Under the pieces are notes generated by a model. That model ran no database searches. It was given only the letters and a program-made list of their open reading frames with translations, and had not been told where the DNA came from. The translations under genes and the position numbers were made by a program. A DNA stretch of 64,000 nt from Paenibacillus sp. HW567 (GTDB taxonomy: Bacteria; Bacillota; Bacilli; Paenibacillales; Paenibacillaceae), in contig NZ_KB910518.1 in NCBI RefSeq assembly GCF_000374185.1, positions 2,117,687 through 2,181,686 on the forward strand. The letters run 5' to 3'. Shown piece after piece: positions 36,430 to 46,211 of this stretch (its first letter is position 1; each line of letters begins with the position of its first letter).

Positions 36430-39400
36430 ATGGAACATAACGTTGAGAGAAGAAAACGGTTCGAGCTCTTGATGAAGCAGGGAGAAATACCTCCCGCGAT
36501 CATTGATCCCTACTTTTTGGATGGACACATTGAACGAGTGGAGATCAGCCGCGGAAATCATGACTGGCATATTGTTATTGCCAAAGAAAGTTTGGTTCCG
36601 GCGCAGACGTACCGGACCTTTGTGCTCAGAATGCGCGAGAAGCTGCAGCATATTGCCAAAGTCAGCTTTTTGTTCCTATATGACGAGAGAATCAGCCGGG
36701 CCGAGCTTGTTCAGGAATATTGGGGGCTGTTTCTGGAGTGGGTGCAGCGGGAGATTCCGTCGGTTAACGGCTGGCTGACGCGCTCTAGCCAAGAACTGCA
36801 GGACAGCACGCTGGTGCTGAGCCTGAGTGACTCCATGTCACTTGAATTAGCCCGCAAAAAAGGGATCGAAGGCGCTATTATTAAATTTTACGATAAATTC
36901 TTTGGTCTTTCCTTGAAGGTCAAGCTGCAAATCGCTGAAGATGAGAGCAAGGCAGACGTCATGGAGGAATTTCAGCAGAAGCTGCAGCAGGAGCAGCGTG
37001 AGCTGGTAGAAATGATGATGATGGCAAGTGAGCCGGAAGAGCCTGAGGATGCAGGGGACCCGAACGAGGTGATAAAGCTCCAGGTAGGGTATGAAATCAA
37101 GGAGCAGGCTGTGCCGATCATCAACATCCAGGATGAAGAGAAGAAAATCACGATTCAGGGGACCATTTTTGGCCTTGAGAGCAAGGAGCTGCGCAACGGC
37201 AATACGCTGTTCACCTTCTGTATCACCGACTTTACGGATTCGCTGCAGTTGAAGATGTTCGCGAAGACGAAAGAGGATCTGAAGGTCATGGGGCAACTGG
37301 CTAACGGCAAATGGGTCAGAGCACGAGGCAAGGTGGAATATGACCGCTTTATGCAAATTCCCGAGCTGGTGATGATTCCATCGGATTTATCTGAGGTTCA
37401 GGCGCCGCCTGCCCGCAAGGATACCGCTCCGGTTAAACGAGTGGAGTTCCATTTGCACACGACGATGAGCACGATGGATGCGGTGACACCGATTGATGCT
37501 TATGTCAAAACAGCCGCGAAATGGGGGCATCCGGCAATAGCCGTCAGCGATCACGGTGTAGTGCAGAGCTTTCCTGATGCGAACCACGCCGCCCATAAGC
37601 ACAAAATCAAAATGCTCTATGGTGTCGAAGCCAACGTGGTCAATGATTCGGTAAATATAGTGGAGAATCCGCAGCCGTTGGAGCTGAAGAAAGCTATCTA
37701 CGTGGTGTTCGATATCGAGACCACCGGTCTGTCGATTACGCGCAACAACATCACCGAGCTTGCAGCAATCAAAATGTGTGAAGGCAAGGAGCTGGACCGT
37801 TATACGACGTTTGTGAATCCGCATGAGAAGATTCCTTACCATATCCAGCAGTTAACCAATATTACCGATGAGATGGTTAAGGATGCGCCTGATCTTGCGC
37901 CTGTGCTGGAAGAGTTCGTAGAGTTTATCGGTGAAAGTATCCTGGTTGCCCATAATGCCAGATTCGATATGGGTTTTATTCAGGCTTCGCTGGCGAAGCT
38001 GGGCAGGCCTATTCTGCCCAACCCTTCGCTGGATACCTTGGAGCTGGCGCGTCTGCTGTTCCCGACCATGAAGAATCACCGGCTGAATACTCTTGCAGAT
38101 AAATATAAAGTGCTGCTGGAGAGCCATCACCGTGCGGTGGATGATACTATTGCGCTGGGCGGCATCCTGAACGGTCTGCTGGCTGATGCGGAGAAGCTGA
38201 AGGGGATTACGATGCTGGACCGGCTGAATGATTATGTCGGCAATGACCTCTCCAACACCCGTCCGTTTCACTGCGGCATTTATGCGCTTAATCCGGTGGG
38301 CAAAAAGAATCTGTACAAGCTGATCTCCATGTCGCACACCGAATACTACAAGCGGGTGCCGTGCATTCCGAAGTCCAAGCTTGAAGAGCACAGAGACGGT
38401 CTGCTTGTCATTTCCGGGTGTGAGCGCGGTGAGTTTTTTGAGACCGTACTGAACAAGACGGTGGAAGAAGCAATGGAAGTCGCACAATTTTACGATGTTC
38501 TTGAGATCCAGCCGCTGACGATGTACATGCATTTGGTCGACAAAGGGTTTGTGGCCAGTCCCGAGGATTTGAGAGGAGTTGTGCGCAAAATATGCGAAAT
38601 CGGCGAGCAGTTGAACAAGCCGGTTATCGCCACAGGCAATGTGCATTATCTTGAACCGAGGGACAAGCTGTTCCGCGATATTACGATTCATGGCATTACC
38701 GGCTTCAGCCCGCTGAAGGACCAGCAGAAGCCGGATGCCCATTTCCGCACCACGGATGAGATGCTGGCTGAATTTGAATACCTTGGCGCAGAAAAAGCGA
38801 TGGAGGTCGTTGTCACCAACACGGTGGCGCTGGCTGAACGGTTCGAGGATTATCCGCTGTTCCCAAGCGATCTGTTCACACCGATCATTGATGGGGCCGA
38901 CGAAGAAATCCGCAGTACCTGCTATGATACGGCAAAATCCATCTATGGCGAAGAGCTGCCGGAGGTAGTCGTCGCCCGCTTGGAAAAAGAGCTGGCGCCA
39001 ATCATCAAATACGGCTTCTCTGCCAACTATCTGATTTCCGAACGGCTGGTTAAAAAATCGAATAAGGACGGCTACCTGGTAGGCTCCCGTGGTTCGGTAG
39101 GCTCCTCAGTCGTCGCAACCTTCCTTGGCATCTCCGAGGTTAACCCGCTGCCGGCCCATTATATTTGCATCAATCCGGAATGCAGGCACAGCGAATGGTT
39201 CCTCGACGGCAGTGTGCCGAGCGGCTTTGACCTTCCGGACAAGATATGTCCGAACTGCGGCGGCAAGCTGAAGGGAGAAGGACAGGATATTCCGTTTGAA
39301 ACATTCCTTGGCTTCAAAGGAGATAAGGTTCCCGATATCGACCTTAACTTTTCCGGTGAGTACCAGCCGAATGCCCATAACTTTACGAAGACGATGTTTG

Positions 39401-40755
39401 GTCCGGACAACGTATTCCGTGCCGGCACCATCGGTACGGTTGCGGAGAAGACGGCCTTTGGCTTCACGAAGAAATATGAGGAGCATCATCAGAAGCGCTG
39501 GCGCGGGGCAGAGGTCGGGCGTCTGGCCGCAGGCTGCACAGGGGTTAAGCGGAGCACGGGGCAGCATCCCGGCGGTATCGTTGTTTTGCCGGATTATATG
39601 GAGATTGAGGATATCACACCGGTGCAGTACCCTGCTGATGATGTTACCGCAGAATGGAAAACAACCCACTTTGATTATCACGCCTTCGATGCCAATCTGC
39701 TGAAGCTCGATATTCTGGGGCACGATGATCCGACAATGATGCGTATGCTTCAGGATTTGACCGGAATTGATCCGACGACCATTCCCATGAATGATCCTAA
39801 GGTCATGAGCATGTTCAGTTCTACGGAGGCGCTTGGGGTCAGTCCTGAACAGATTCGCACGCCGGTGGCAACCTATGGGGTACCTGAAATGGGGACCAAA
39901 TTTGTCCGCCAGATGCTTGTGGAGTCGAAGCCGTCGAACTTTGCCGACTTGCTGCAGATTTCGGGATTGTCCCACGGCACCGGAGTATGGCTCGGCAATG
40001 CCCAGGAGTTGATCAAGAATAACACCTGCAACATCAAAACGGTTATCGGCTGCCGTGATGATATCATGCTCTTCCTGATTTACAAGGCGGGAATGGATGC
40101 GGGCCTGGCCTTCAAAATTACCGAGAGCGTGCGTAAGGGCAAGGGCTTGTCCGACGAGTGGATCGAGGAAATGAAGAAATGCAAGGTTCCGCAATGGTAT
40201 ATTGATTCCTGTCTGAAGATCCAGTACATGTTCCCGAAGGCGCATGCGGCCGCTTATGTTATTTCTGCAGTGCGTACCGCCTACTTCAAGCTGTATCATC
40301 CGATTGAATATTATGCGACGTATTTCTCGGTCAGAGCGGCGGATTTTGACATTGAATTGTGCTGCAAGGGGTATGAGGCTATCGGCCGGCAAATCGTAGA
40401 TATTGAGCAGAAGGGCTTCCAGGCGCTGCCGAAGGAAAAAGCGATGCTCCCGGTGCTGGAGATGGCTTTGGAGATGACCGCACGCGGCTTTATCTTCAAA
40501 AATATTGACTTGTACCGTTCGAATGCCACCAAGTTTACAGTGGACGGCACCAGCCTGATTCCTCCGTTCTCCTCGCTTGCGGGAATCGGCGAGAATGCTG
40601 CCATTAATATTGCCGCCGCCAAGGACGCCGGAGAGTTCCTGTCCATTGAGGATTTCCAGCAGAAATCGAAGGCGAGCAAGACGGTTATTGAGCTGCTGAC
40701 CGGCATGGGCTGCTTCCGCGGTCTTCCGGAGAGCAACCAGCTCTCCCTCTTTTAA
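36430..40755 (+). CDS. polC: DNA polymerase III alpha subunit, PolC type
   Basis: PolC is the main replicative polymerase of low-GC Gram-positives, with built-in proofreading. The 1441-residue product has an N-terminal domain and an OB fold (about 235-320). A PHP domain is split around the exonuclease (HLHTTMSTMDA near 341). The DEDD exonuclease has FDIETTGLSITRNN near 427 and later HNARFDMGF. The polymerase palm shows SRGSVGSSVVATFLG and PDIDLNFSGEYQ, with a Cys4-type zinc stretch (CINPEC, CPNCG) between. Length matches B. subtilis (1437). The ATG at 36430 follows AGGTGGGGG. Confidence 0.98.
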   Translation: MEHNVERRKRFELLMKQGEIPPAIIDPYFLDGHIERVEISRGNHDWHIVIAKESLVPAQTYRTFVLRMREKLQHIAKVSFLFLYDERISRAELVQEYWGLFLEWVQREIPSVNGWLTRSSQELQDSTLVLSLSDSMSLELARKKGIEGAIIKFYDKFFGLSLKVKLQIAEDESKADVMEEFQQKLQQEQRELVEMMMMASEPEEPEDAGDPNEVIKLQVGYEIKEQAVPIINIQDEEKKITIQGTIFGLESKELRNGNTLFTFCITDFTDSLQLKMFAKTKEDLKVMGQLANGKWVRARGKVEYDRFMQIPELVMIPSDLSEVQAPPARKDTAPVKRVEFHLHTTMSTMDAVTPIDAYVKTAAKWGHPAIAVSDHGVVQSFPDANHAAHKHKIKMLYGVEANVVNDSVNIVENPQPLELKKAIYVVFDIETTGLSITRNNITELAAIKMCEGKELDRYTTFVNPHEKIPYHIQQLTNITDEMVKDAPDLAPVLEEFVEFIGESILVAHNARFDMGFIQASLAKLGRPILPNPSLDTLELARLLFPTMKNHRLNTLADKYKVLLESHHRAVDDTIALGGILNGLLADAEKLKGITMLDRLNDYVGNDLSNTRPFHCGIYALNPVGKKNLYKLISMSHTEYYKRVPCIPKSKLEEHRDGLLVISGCERGEFFETVLNKTVEEAMEVAQFYDVLEIQPLTMYMHLVDKGFVASPEDLRGVVRKICEIGEQLNKPVIATGNVHYLEPRDKLFRDITIHGITGFSPLKDQQKPDAHFRTTDEMLAEFEYLGAEKAMEVVVTNTVALAERFEDYPLFPSDLFTPIIDGADEEIRSTCYDTAKSIYGEELPEVVVARLEKELAPIIKYGFSANYLISERLVKKSNKDGYLVGSRGSVGSSVVATFLGISEVNPLPAHYICINPECRHSEWFLDGSVPSGFDLPDKICPNCGGKLKGEGQDIPFETFLGFKGDKVPDIDLNFSGEYQPNAHNFTKTMFGPDNVFRAGTIGTVAEKTAFGFTKKYEEHHQKRWRGAEVGRLAAGCTGVKRSTGQHPGGIVVLPDYMEIEDITPVQYPADDVTAEWKTTHFDYHAFDANLLKLDILGHDDPTMMRMLQDLTGIDPTTIPMNDPKVMSMFSSTEALGVSPEQIRTPVATYGVPEMGTKFVRQMLVESKPSNFADLLQISGLSHGTGVWLGNAQELIKNNTCNIKTVIGCRDDIMLFLIYKAGMDAGLAFKITESVRKGKGLSDEWIEEMKKCKVPQWYIDSCLKIQYMFPKAHAAAYVISAVRTAYFKLYHPIEYYATYFSVRAADFDIELCCKGYEAIGRQIVDIEQKGFQALPKEKAMLPVLEMALEMTARGFIFKNIDLYRSNATKFTVDGTSLIPPFSSLAGIGENAAINIAAAKDAGEFLSIEDFQQKSKASKTVIELLTGMGCFRGLPESNQLSLF

Positions 40756-40799
40756 GAGTCTTTTATCGTCTGCCTTAAAGGGTAGTCAAGGGCTAGCAC

Positions 40800-40828
40800 T
40801 TGTCAGTGCACACGCACTATGGTATAAT
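40800..40828 (+). promoter_or_regulatory. SigA-type promoter for the rimP-nusA-infB operon
   Basis: TTGTCA (40800-40805), a 17-base spacer and a perfect TATAAT (40823-40828) form a strong promoter. Start would be near 40835, giving a leader of about 95 bases that includes a stable hairpin before rimP. Confidence 0.8.
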
Positions 40829-40860
40829 TTTTTTGGTAATAATGAGATAAGTCCGTTGTG

Positions 40861-40890
40861 TAAAGAGTGGGGAAACCCACTCTTTATCTT
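40861..40890 (+). terminator. Leader hairpin with terminator-like tail before rimP
   Basis: TAAAGAGTGGG (40861-40871) pairs perfectly over 11 bases with CCCACTCTTTA (40876-40886) around GAAA. A broken T run (TCTTTGG) follows. The stem is strong but the U-tract is interrupted, a layout reported for NusA-dependent terminators. NusA is encoded two genes on. Confidence 0.6.
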
Positions 40891-40931
40891 TGGTATATAG
40901 CAAAAGACAAGTTCGTGGAGGTTATTTTCTT

Positions 40932-41399
40932 TTGAGCACACCCAAATCCAAAATCAAACAAACGGTAGAGCAGATGCTCGGTCCCTATCTCGAGGACAAT
41001 GGTTTCGAACTGGTGGACGTTGAATACGTGAAGGAAGGCTCCAATTGGTTTTTGCGCATATTCGTAGACAAAGAAGGCGGCATTGATATTGATGACTGTG
41101 GTGCCATCAGCGAATATTTCAGCCAAAAGCTGGATGAGAATGATCCTATACCTGAGGCTTATTTTCTTGAGGTTTCCTCGCCCGGCGCTGAACGTCCGCT
41201 CAAAAAAGCTGCGGATGTTGCCAAAGCGGTAGGCAAGGACGTATATGTGACGGTCTATGAGCCGATTCAAGGACTCAAAGAATTCGAAGGCCGTTTGCTC
41301 TCGTTCGAGAACGAGGAACTGCTCATCTCCGCGGGCAAAAAAGAACATGTTGTGCCTTATGCCAAAGTCGCCAGCGCGAGATTGGCCATTATTTTTTAA
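40932..41399 (+). CDS. rimP: Ribosome maturation factor RimP
   Basis: RimP helps mature the 30S subunit (S12/S19 regions). The 155-residue protein has the N-terminal alpha/beta domain (GFELVDVEYVKEGSNWFLRI, IDIDDCGAISEYFS), PEAYFLEVSSPGAERPL, and a C-terminal SH3-like domain. Length equals B. subtilis RimP (156). The TTG at 40932 follows GTGGAGG by about 11 bases; the frame extends upstream without family similarity. It heads the nusA operon. Confidence 0.95.
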   Translation: MSTPKSKIKQTVEQMLGPYLEDNGFELVDVEYVKEGSNWFLRIFVDKEGGIDIDDCGAISEYFSQKLDENDPIPEAYFLEVSSPGAERPLKKAADVAKAVGKDVYVTVYEPIQGLKEFEGRLLSFENEELLISAGKKEHVVPYAKVASARLAIIF

Positions 41400-41425
41400 C
41401 GTCTTGAAAGGGGGACCGGAATTTC

Positions 41426-42523
41426 ATGAGTATGGATTTTATCGAAGCTATGAATGAACTGGAAAGGGAGAAAGGCATCAGCAAGGATGTGCTGTTTGAA
41501 GCCATTGAAGCTGCGCTGATCTCCAGCTATAAACGCAACTTCAATGCTGCGCAGAACGTGCGTGTGGACATGAACCGCAACACAGGCGTAATCAAGGTGT
41601 TTGCCCGCAAGCTGATTGTCGAGGAGGTTCTGGATACCCGGACTGAAATCTCGCTGCCGGCTGCACGGGAGATCAACCCTCATTTCCAGCTTGAGGATAT
41701 CGCCGAGCTTGAAGTGACGCCGCGTGATTTCGGCCGCATAGCCGCCCAGACGGCCAAGCAGGTCGTAACCCAGCGTATCCGGGAAGCGGAACGCGGACTT
41801 ATCTATAACGCCTTTATCGACAAGGAAGAAGACATTGTTACCGGCCTGGTACAGCGCCAGGATATGCGCAACATTTATGTTGACCTTGGTAAAATCGAGG
41901 CGGTTCTGCCCCTGAGCGAGCTTATGCCTGGTGAGAAGTTCAAGCAAAGCGAGCGCATCAAGGCTTACATCACGAAGGTTGAGAATACGACTAAAGGGCC
42001 GCAGATCATGCTGTCCCGCAGCCATCCCGGCCTCTTGAAGCGGCTGTTCGAACTGGAGGTTCCAGAAATTTTTGACGGCGTGGTTGAGATTCGTTCTGTA
42101 GCCCGTGAAGCCGGCTTCCGTTCCAAGATTGCCGTATACTCGCGTAATGATGAAGTAGATCCGGTCGGCTCCTGCGTAGGCCCAAGAGGCACCCGTGTTC
42201 AGACTATCGTAACTGAGCTTCGCGGGGAGAAGATTGATATCGTCCGTTATTCGGAATCAGTACAGGAGTATGTGGCGAATGCGCTCAGCCCGTCCAAGGT
42301 GCTTGAGGTTCAAGTCTTTGAAGCGGAGAAAATGGCGCGGGTTATTGTTCCTGATTATCAATTGTCGCTCGCGATCGGCATCAAGGGGCAGAACGCCCGT
42401 CTTGCCGCCAAGCTGACCGGCTGGAAAATTGATATCAAGAGCGAAAGCCAGGCGGAGCAGGAATACGGCAGACCAAGAACCTCCAGTGATGAAATGCATC
42501 AGGATTCCGTCTCCATTGACTAA
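41426..42523 (+). CDS. nusA: Transcription termination/elongation factor NusA
   Basis: NusA binds RNA polymerase near the RNA exit channel and promotes pausing and intrinsic termination. The 365-residue product has the N-terminal RNAP-binding domain ([20 protein letters not shown]), an S1 domain ([20 protein letters not shown]) and two KH domains ([18 protein letters not shown], then [19 protein letters not shown]). As in other Gram-positives it lacks the acidic repeats of E. coli. GAAAGGGGG precedes the ATG. The leader hairpin upstream of rimP may let it control its own level. Confidence 0.98.
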   Translation: MSMDFIEAMNELEREKGISKDVLFEAIEAALISSYKRNFNAAQNVRVDMNRNTGVIKVFARKLIVEEVLDTRTEISLPAAREINPHFQLEDIAELEVTPRDFGRIAAQTAKQVVTQRIREAERGLIYNAFIDKEEDIVTGLVQRQDMRNIYVDLGKIEAVLPLSELMPGEKFKQSERIKAYITKVENTTKGPQIMLSRSHPGLLKRLFELEVPEIFDGVVEIRSVAREAGFRSKIAVYSRNDEVDPVGSCVGPRGTRVQTIVTELRGEKIDIVRYSESVQEYVANALSPSKVLEVQVFEAEKMARVIVPDYQLSLAIGIKGQNARLAAKLTGWKIDIKSESQAEQEYGRPRTSSDEMHQDSVSID

Positions 42524-42558
42524 TTTACCTGCTCAATTCGAGAGGGGAGGCGATTCAC

Positions 42559-42867
42559 ATGAAACAGCGCAAGGTGCCGCTGCGCAAATGCGTTGCCAGC
42601 CAGGAGATGATGCCCAAAAAAGAGCTGATTCGCGTGGTGAGAACGCCTGAGGGCGAAGTGTTGATTGATCTGACAGGTAAAAAGTCGGGCCGGGGCGCTT
42701 ATATTTGCGGCAAGCTGGAATGTTTTAAGCTGGCACAAAAGAATAAAGCACTTGACCGTGCATTAAAATGTCAAGTGAGTCCTGAAATCTATGCCCAGCT
42801 TGCCAGGGATTTCGCATCTGTGGAGGAGCAGTTTTTGGCAGCAAAGGATAGTGAGGACAATGAGTAA
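42559..42867 (+). CDS. rnpM: RNase P modulator RnpM (YlxR)
   Basis: The 102-residue protein is of the YlxR (DUF448) family, recently linked to RNase P regulation in B. subtilis. Motifs include KVPLRKCVASQEMMPKKELI, RVVRTPEGEVLIDLTGKKSG and GRGAYICGKLECFKLAQKNK, a basic nucleic acid-binding fold with the GRGAY/C signature. GAGGGGAGG lies before the ATG. Its 3' end overlaps the ylxQ start. The nusA-rnpM-ylxQ-infB order is conserved. Confidence 0.93.
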   Translation: MKQRKVPLRKCVASQEMMPKKELIRVVRTPEGEVLIDLTGKKSGRGAYICGKLECFKLAQKNKALDRALKCQVSPEIYAQLARDFASVEEQFLAAKDSEDNE

Positions 42868-43183
42868 GGCTCTTTCTTATTTAGGGCTTGCCATGAGAGC
42901 GGGCAAGATTGTCACCGGCGACGAGGCTGTACTGAAAGCAGTGCGGTCTTCGGAGGCGAAGCTGGTCGTCCTGGCGGGTGACGCTTCAGAAAATACTCAA
43001 AAAAAGTTCCGTGACAAGTGCGGAACCTACGATATTCCACTAGTAATCGCATTTCACCGGGATGAACTCGGTGCAAGTATTGGTAAGGACCAGCGCGTGG
43101 TGCTGGCCGTTACGGATAGAGGATTCGCGGAAATGATCTCCAGAGGGCTTGGAGATACTGTCGGAGGTGGAGTTATTGACTAA
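42860..43183 (+). CDS. ylxQ: L7Ae-family RNA-binding protein YlxQ
   Basis: The 107-residue protein is a ribosomal L7Ae/L30e/Gadd45-like kink-turn binder. It has [37 protein letters not shown] and the final [18 protein letters not shown]. subtilis YlxQ sits in the same place and its cellular RNA target is not settled. The ATG at 42860 overlaps the end of rnpM; the infB start overlaps its own end, so three genes are chained by overlaps. Confidence 0.9.
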   Translation: MSKALSYLGLAMRAGKIVTGDEAVLKAVRSSEAKLVVLAGDASENTQKKFRDKCGTYDIPLVIAFHRDELGASIGKDQRVVLAVTDRGFAEMISRGLGDTVGGGVID

Positions 43184-45818
43184 AGAAGACAATAAGGATA
43201 AGCTGCGCGTCTATGAATACGCAAAATCGCTCAATATGAGCAGTAAAGAAATTATCACCATTTTGAAGCGTTTGAATGTCCCTGTGAATAATCATATGAG
43301 TGTTATGGAGAATGACTCTGTGACCAAAGTAGAGCAGTTTTTCAAGGATATCAAAACAAACGCTGCAGCCAAGCGGGACAGCGGCACCAGCAGCCGTCCG
43401 GCACCAGCCGGAACGGCAACCGCCGAACCCCAAAGTGCGCAGAATGCCAACAAAAATCAACCGGAAAAGCAGGTAGGTATGAACAGTAACCAAAACAACA
43501 ACCAATCGTTGACGTCCCCAAGGCCCCAAAGCGGACAAGATTCCCGCAGAACAACTTCAGGCTCCACACAAAATTCACGTCCGCAGAGCAGCACCGGCGG
43601 CAATCGTTCACAAGGCAGCTCCACTGGAAGCAACCGCCCGCAAGGCAGCGGCACCGGCGGCAGCCGTCCACAAGGCAGCTCCACCGGCAGCAACCGCCCG
43701 CAAGGCAGCAGCACCGGCGGCAGCCGTCCACAAGGCAGTTCTACCGGCGGCAATCGCCCGCAAGGCAGCTCCACTGGCGGCAGCCGTCCGCAGGGCAGCT
43801 CCACAGGCAGCCGTCCGCAAGGACAAAGCGGCGGTGCACCGCGTACTGGCGACCGTCCACAAGGACAAGGCGGCGGAGATTTCTCACGCGGCGGAGACAG
43901 AGGTCCTAAGAAGAATGCAACCGGCGGCAGACCGAACAACAACGGCAATCAAAAGCGTTTTGAAGACGGTAAAGGCGGAAACGGAAATTTCCGCGGTCGT
44001 GGCGGCAACAAAAATAACCGTGGCAGAAACAACCAGCCTATGGAACGCCGCGAAAAGATTGACAACACCCCGAAAAAGATCATCGTCCGCGGCAATATGA
44101 CTGTCGGAGAAACTGCCAAGCTGCTTCATAAGGACGCTTCGGAAGTCATTAAGAAGCTGATCTTGATGGGCGTTATGGCGACTATTAACCAGGAACTCGA
44201 CATTGATACGATTCTGCTGTTGTCCGGTGAATTCGGAGTAGAAGTAGAAGTGAAGATTCCAGTAGATGAGGACAGCTTCGAAACGGTGGAAGAGAACGAC
44301 TCCGAAGAGGATCTGCAGACTCGTCCTCCAGTCGTAACCATCATGGGTCACGTTGACCATGGTAAGACGACGCTGCTTGATGCTATCCGTTCAACGAATG
44401 TAACCGGCGGCGAAGCCGGCGGGATCACGCAGCATATCGGTGCTTATCAGGTTGAAATCAACCACAAAAAAATCACGTTCCTGGATACACCGGGCCACGA
44501 GGCGTTCACCGCAATGCGTGCCCGCGGCGCACAGGTTACAGATATGACGATTATCGTTGTAGCTGCCGATGACGGTGTAATGCCGCAGACGGTAGAAGCA
44601 ATCAGCCATGCCAAGGCTGCGGGTCTTCCGATCATCGTTGCTGTCAATAAGATCGACAAGCCGGGTGCAGATCCTGACAGAGTGAAGCAGGAGCTTACCA
44701 GCTATGAGCTGGTGCCGGAAGAGTGGGGCGGCGATACCATCTTCGTTAACCTGTCCGCCAAACAGCGCATCAATCTGGAAGAATTGCTGGAAATGATCCT
44801 GCTTGTTGCCGAAGTGAATGAGTACAAAGCGAACCCGGACAAACGGGCACGCGGTACCGTCATCGAAGCAGAGCTTGACAAGAACCGTGGACCGGTAGCC
44901 CGCATTCTCGTACAGAACGGTACGCTGAAGGTCGGAGACGCTTTTGTCGCAGGTAACTGCTTCGGACGTGTACGCGCCATGGTCAATGACAAAGGACGCA
45001 AGATCAAGGAAGCAGGTCCTTCCACTCCAGTGGAAATTACCGGTCTGACGGAAGTGCCGCAGGCTGGCGATCCGTTTATGGCGTTCGAAGATGAACGTAA
45101 AGCCCGTGCGATTGCGGACAGACGTTCGACATCACAGCGTCAATCCGAACTGAACACGAATACCCGTGTAACTCTGGATGACCTGTTCAAGCATATCAAG
45201 GAAGGCGAGATCAAAGACCTGAACGTAATCATCAAAGGTGACGTACAGGGTTCGGTAGAGGCGCTTAAGGGCTCCTTGGCCAAAATCGAAGTCGAAGGCG
45301 TGCGCGTGAAGATCATTCACAGCGGTGCCGGCGCGATTACGGAATCGGATATTACTTTGGCTGCTGCTTCGAATGCTATCGTTATCGGCTTCAACGTACG
45401 TCCGGATGCTCAGACCAAAGCGGCTGCCGAACAGGAGAAAGTGGATGTTCGTCTGCACAACATTATCTACAACGTAATTGAAGAAATTGAAAGTGCCATG
45501 AAAGGGATGCTTGATCCCATCTACAAGGAGAACGTTATCGGCCATGCCGAAGTGCGCAATGTCTTCAAAATCAGCAAAGTGGGCAACATTGCAGGCTGTA
45601 TGGTTACAGACGGCAAAATTACCCGCAATGCCGAAATGCGCCTGATCCGCAGCGGTATCGTTGTCTTCGAAGGCAAGATTGACACCTTGAAACGTTTCAA
45701 AGATGATGCCAAAGAAGTGGCGCAGGGTTATGAATGCGGCATAACTTTGGAACGCTATAATGACGTCCAAGAGGGCGACATTATCGAAGCGTTCATTATG
45801 GAAACGGTAGAGCGCTAA
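43176..45818 (+). CDS. infB: Translation initiation factor IF-2
   Basis: IF-2 is the GTPase that places initiator tRNA and joins subunits. The 880-residue product has the N-terminal IF2N domain ([20 protein letters not shown]), then a Gly/Ser/Arg/Pro/Gln-rich linker with a 10-residue tandem repeat (about 138-215). A second IF2N domain and the G domain follow, with P-loop GHVDHGKTT near 391, [12 protein letters not shown] and [11 protein letters not shown]-terminal domains complete it. The TTG at 43176 lies 5 bases after GGAGGTGG. The linker makes the protein longer than in B. subtilis (about 716). Confidence 0.98.
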   Translation: MTKEDNKDKLRVYEYAKSLNMSSKEIITILKRLNVPVNNHMSVMENDSVTKVEQFFKDIKTNAAAKRDSGTSSRPAPAGTATAEPQSAQNANKNQPEKQVGMNSNQNNNQSLTSPRPQSGQDSRRTTSGSTQNSRPQSSTGGNRSQGSSTGSNRPQGSGTGGSRPQGSSTGSNRPQGSSTGGSRPQGSSTGGNRPQGSSTGGSRPQGSSTGSRPQGQSGGAPRTGDRPQGQGGGDFSRGGDRGPKKNATGGRPNNNGNQKRFEDGKGGNGNFRGRGGNKNNRGRNNQPMERREKIDNTPKKIIVRGNMTVGETAKLLHKDASEVIKKLILMGVMATINQELDIDTILLLSGEFGVEVEVKIPVDEDSFETVEENDSEEDLQTRPPVVTIMGHVDHGKTTLLDAIRSTNVTGGEAGGITQHIGAYQVEINHKKITFLDTPGHEAFTAMRARGAQVTDMTIIVVAADDGVMPQTVEAISHAKAAGLPIIVAVNKIDKPGADPDRVKQELTSYELVPEEWGGDTIFVNLSAKQRINLEELLEMILLVAEVNEYKANPDKRARGTVIEAELDKNRGPVARILVQNGTLKVGDAFVAGNCFGRVRAMVNDKGRKIKEAGPSTPVEITGLTEVPQAGDPFMAFEDERKARAIADRRSTSQRQSELNTNTRVTLDDLFKHIKEGEIKDLNVIIKGDVQGSVEALKGSLAKIEVEGVRVKIIHSGAGAITESDITLAAASNAIVIGFNVRPDAQTKAAAEQEKVDVRLHNIIYNVIEEIESAMKGMLDPIYKENVIGHAEVRNVFKISKVGNIAGCMVTDGKITRNAEMRLIRSGIVVFEGKIDTLKRFKDDAKEVAQGYECGITLERYNDVQEGDIIEAFIMETVER
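43587..43823 (+). repeat. 30-bp tandem repeat within infB
   Basis: About eight copies of a 30-base unit encode variants of [10 protein letters not shown] (also [10 protein letters not shown] and [10 protein letters not shown]). Copies differ mainly at a few bases such as GGC/AGC and CAA/CAG, and the period is exact so that the frame is kept. The last copy is shortened. It is a coding minisatellite in the disordered linker of IF-2. Confidence 0.9.
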
Positions 45819-45836
45819 GCGAAGAGGTGAATATAG

Positions 45837-46190
45837 ATGTCTAAAATCAGAGCCGGACGGGTTGGCGAACAGATCAAGAAAGAACTGAGCCAGCTCATCC
45901 AAAGCGGACTCAAGGACCCGCGTGTCGGGTTTGTAACAGTAACCGGCGTAGATGTAACAAACGATCTGTCGCAGGCGAAAGTTTATCTGAGCGTATTCGG
46001 GGATGAGGAACAGGTCACAGGTTCTCTCAAAGCGATTGAGAAAGCAAACGGCTTTCTCCGCTCGGAGCTTGGTAAAGCGATCCGTTTGCGCCATACCCCT
46101 GAGCTGATCTTTAAAATTGACGAATCTGTTGCATACGGAAGTCACATTGAGAAGCTGCTTGGCGAAATTGGCAAAACCGATCAAAGCTAG
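45837..46190 (+). CDS. rbfA: Ribosome-binding factor A
   Basis: RbfA binds the 30S decoding centre during late maturation and cold adaptation. The 117-residue protein has the KH-like fold with [46 protein letters not shown] and [28 protein letters not shown] precedes the ATG. It starts only 18 bases after infB; the ylxP gene that lies between them in B. subtilis is absent. Confidence 0.97.
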   Translation: MSKIRAGRVGEQIKKELSQLIQSGLKDPRVGFVTVTGVDVTNDLSQAKVYLSVFGDEEQVTGSLKAIEKANGFLRSELGKAIRLRHTPELIFKIDESVAYGSHIEKLLGEIGKTDQS

Positions 46191-46211
46191 GAAACATAAA
46201 GGAGACGGCGA

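Noticed and set aside
39106..40392. 428-codon open frame on the minus strand inside polC
   Set aside because: It is fully antisense to the polymerase core of polC, has no recognisable motifs or ribosome site, and is explained by codon bias of the + strand gene.
43587..43823. Regular 30-base repeats as a possible CRISPR array
   Set aside because: The repeats are directly adjacent with no unique spacers and are in frame within infB, so they are a coding tandem repeat.
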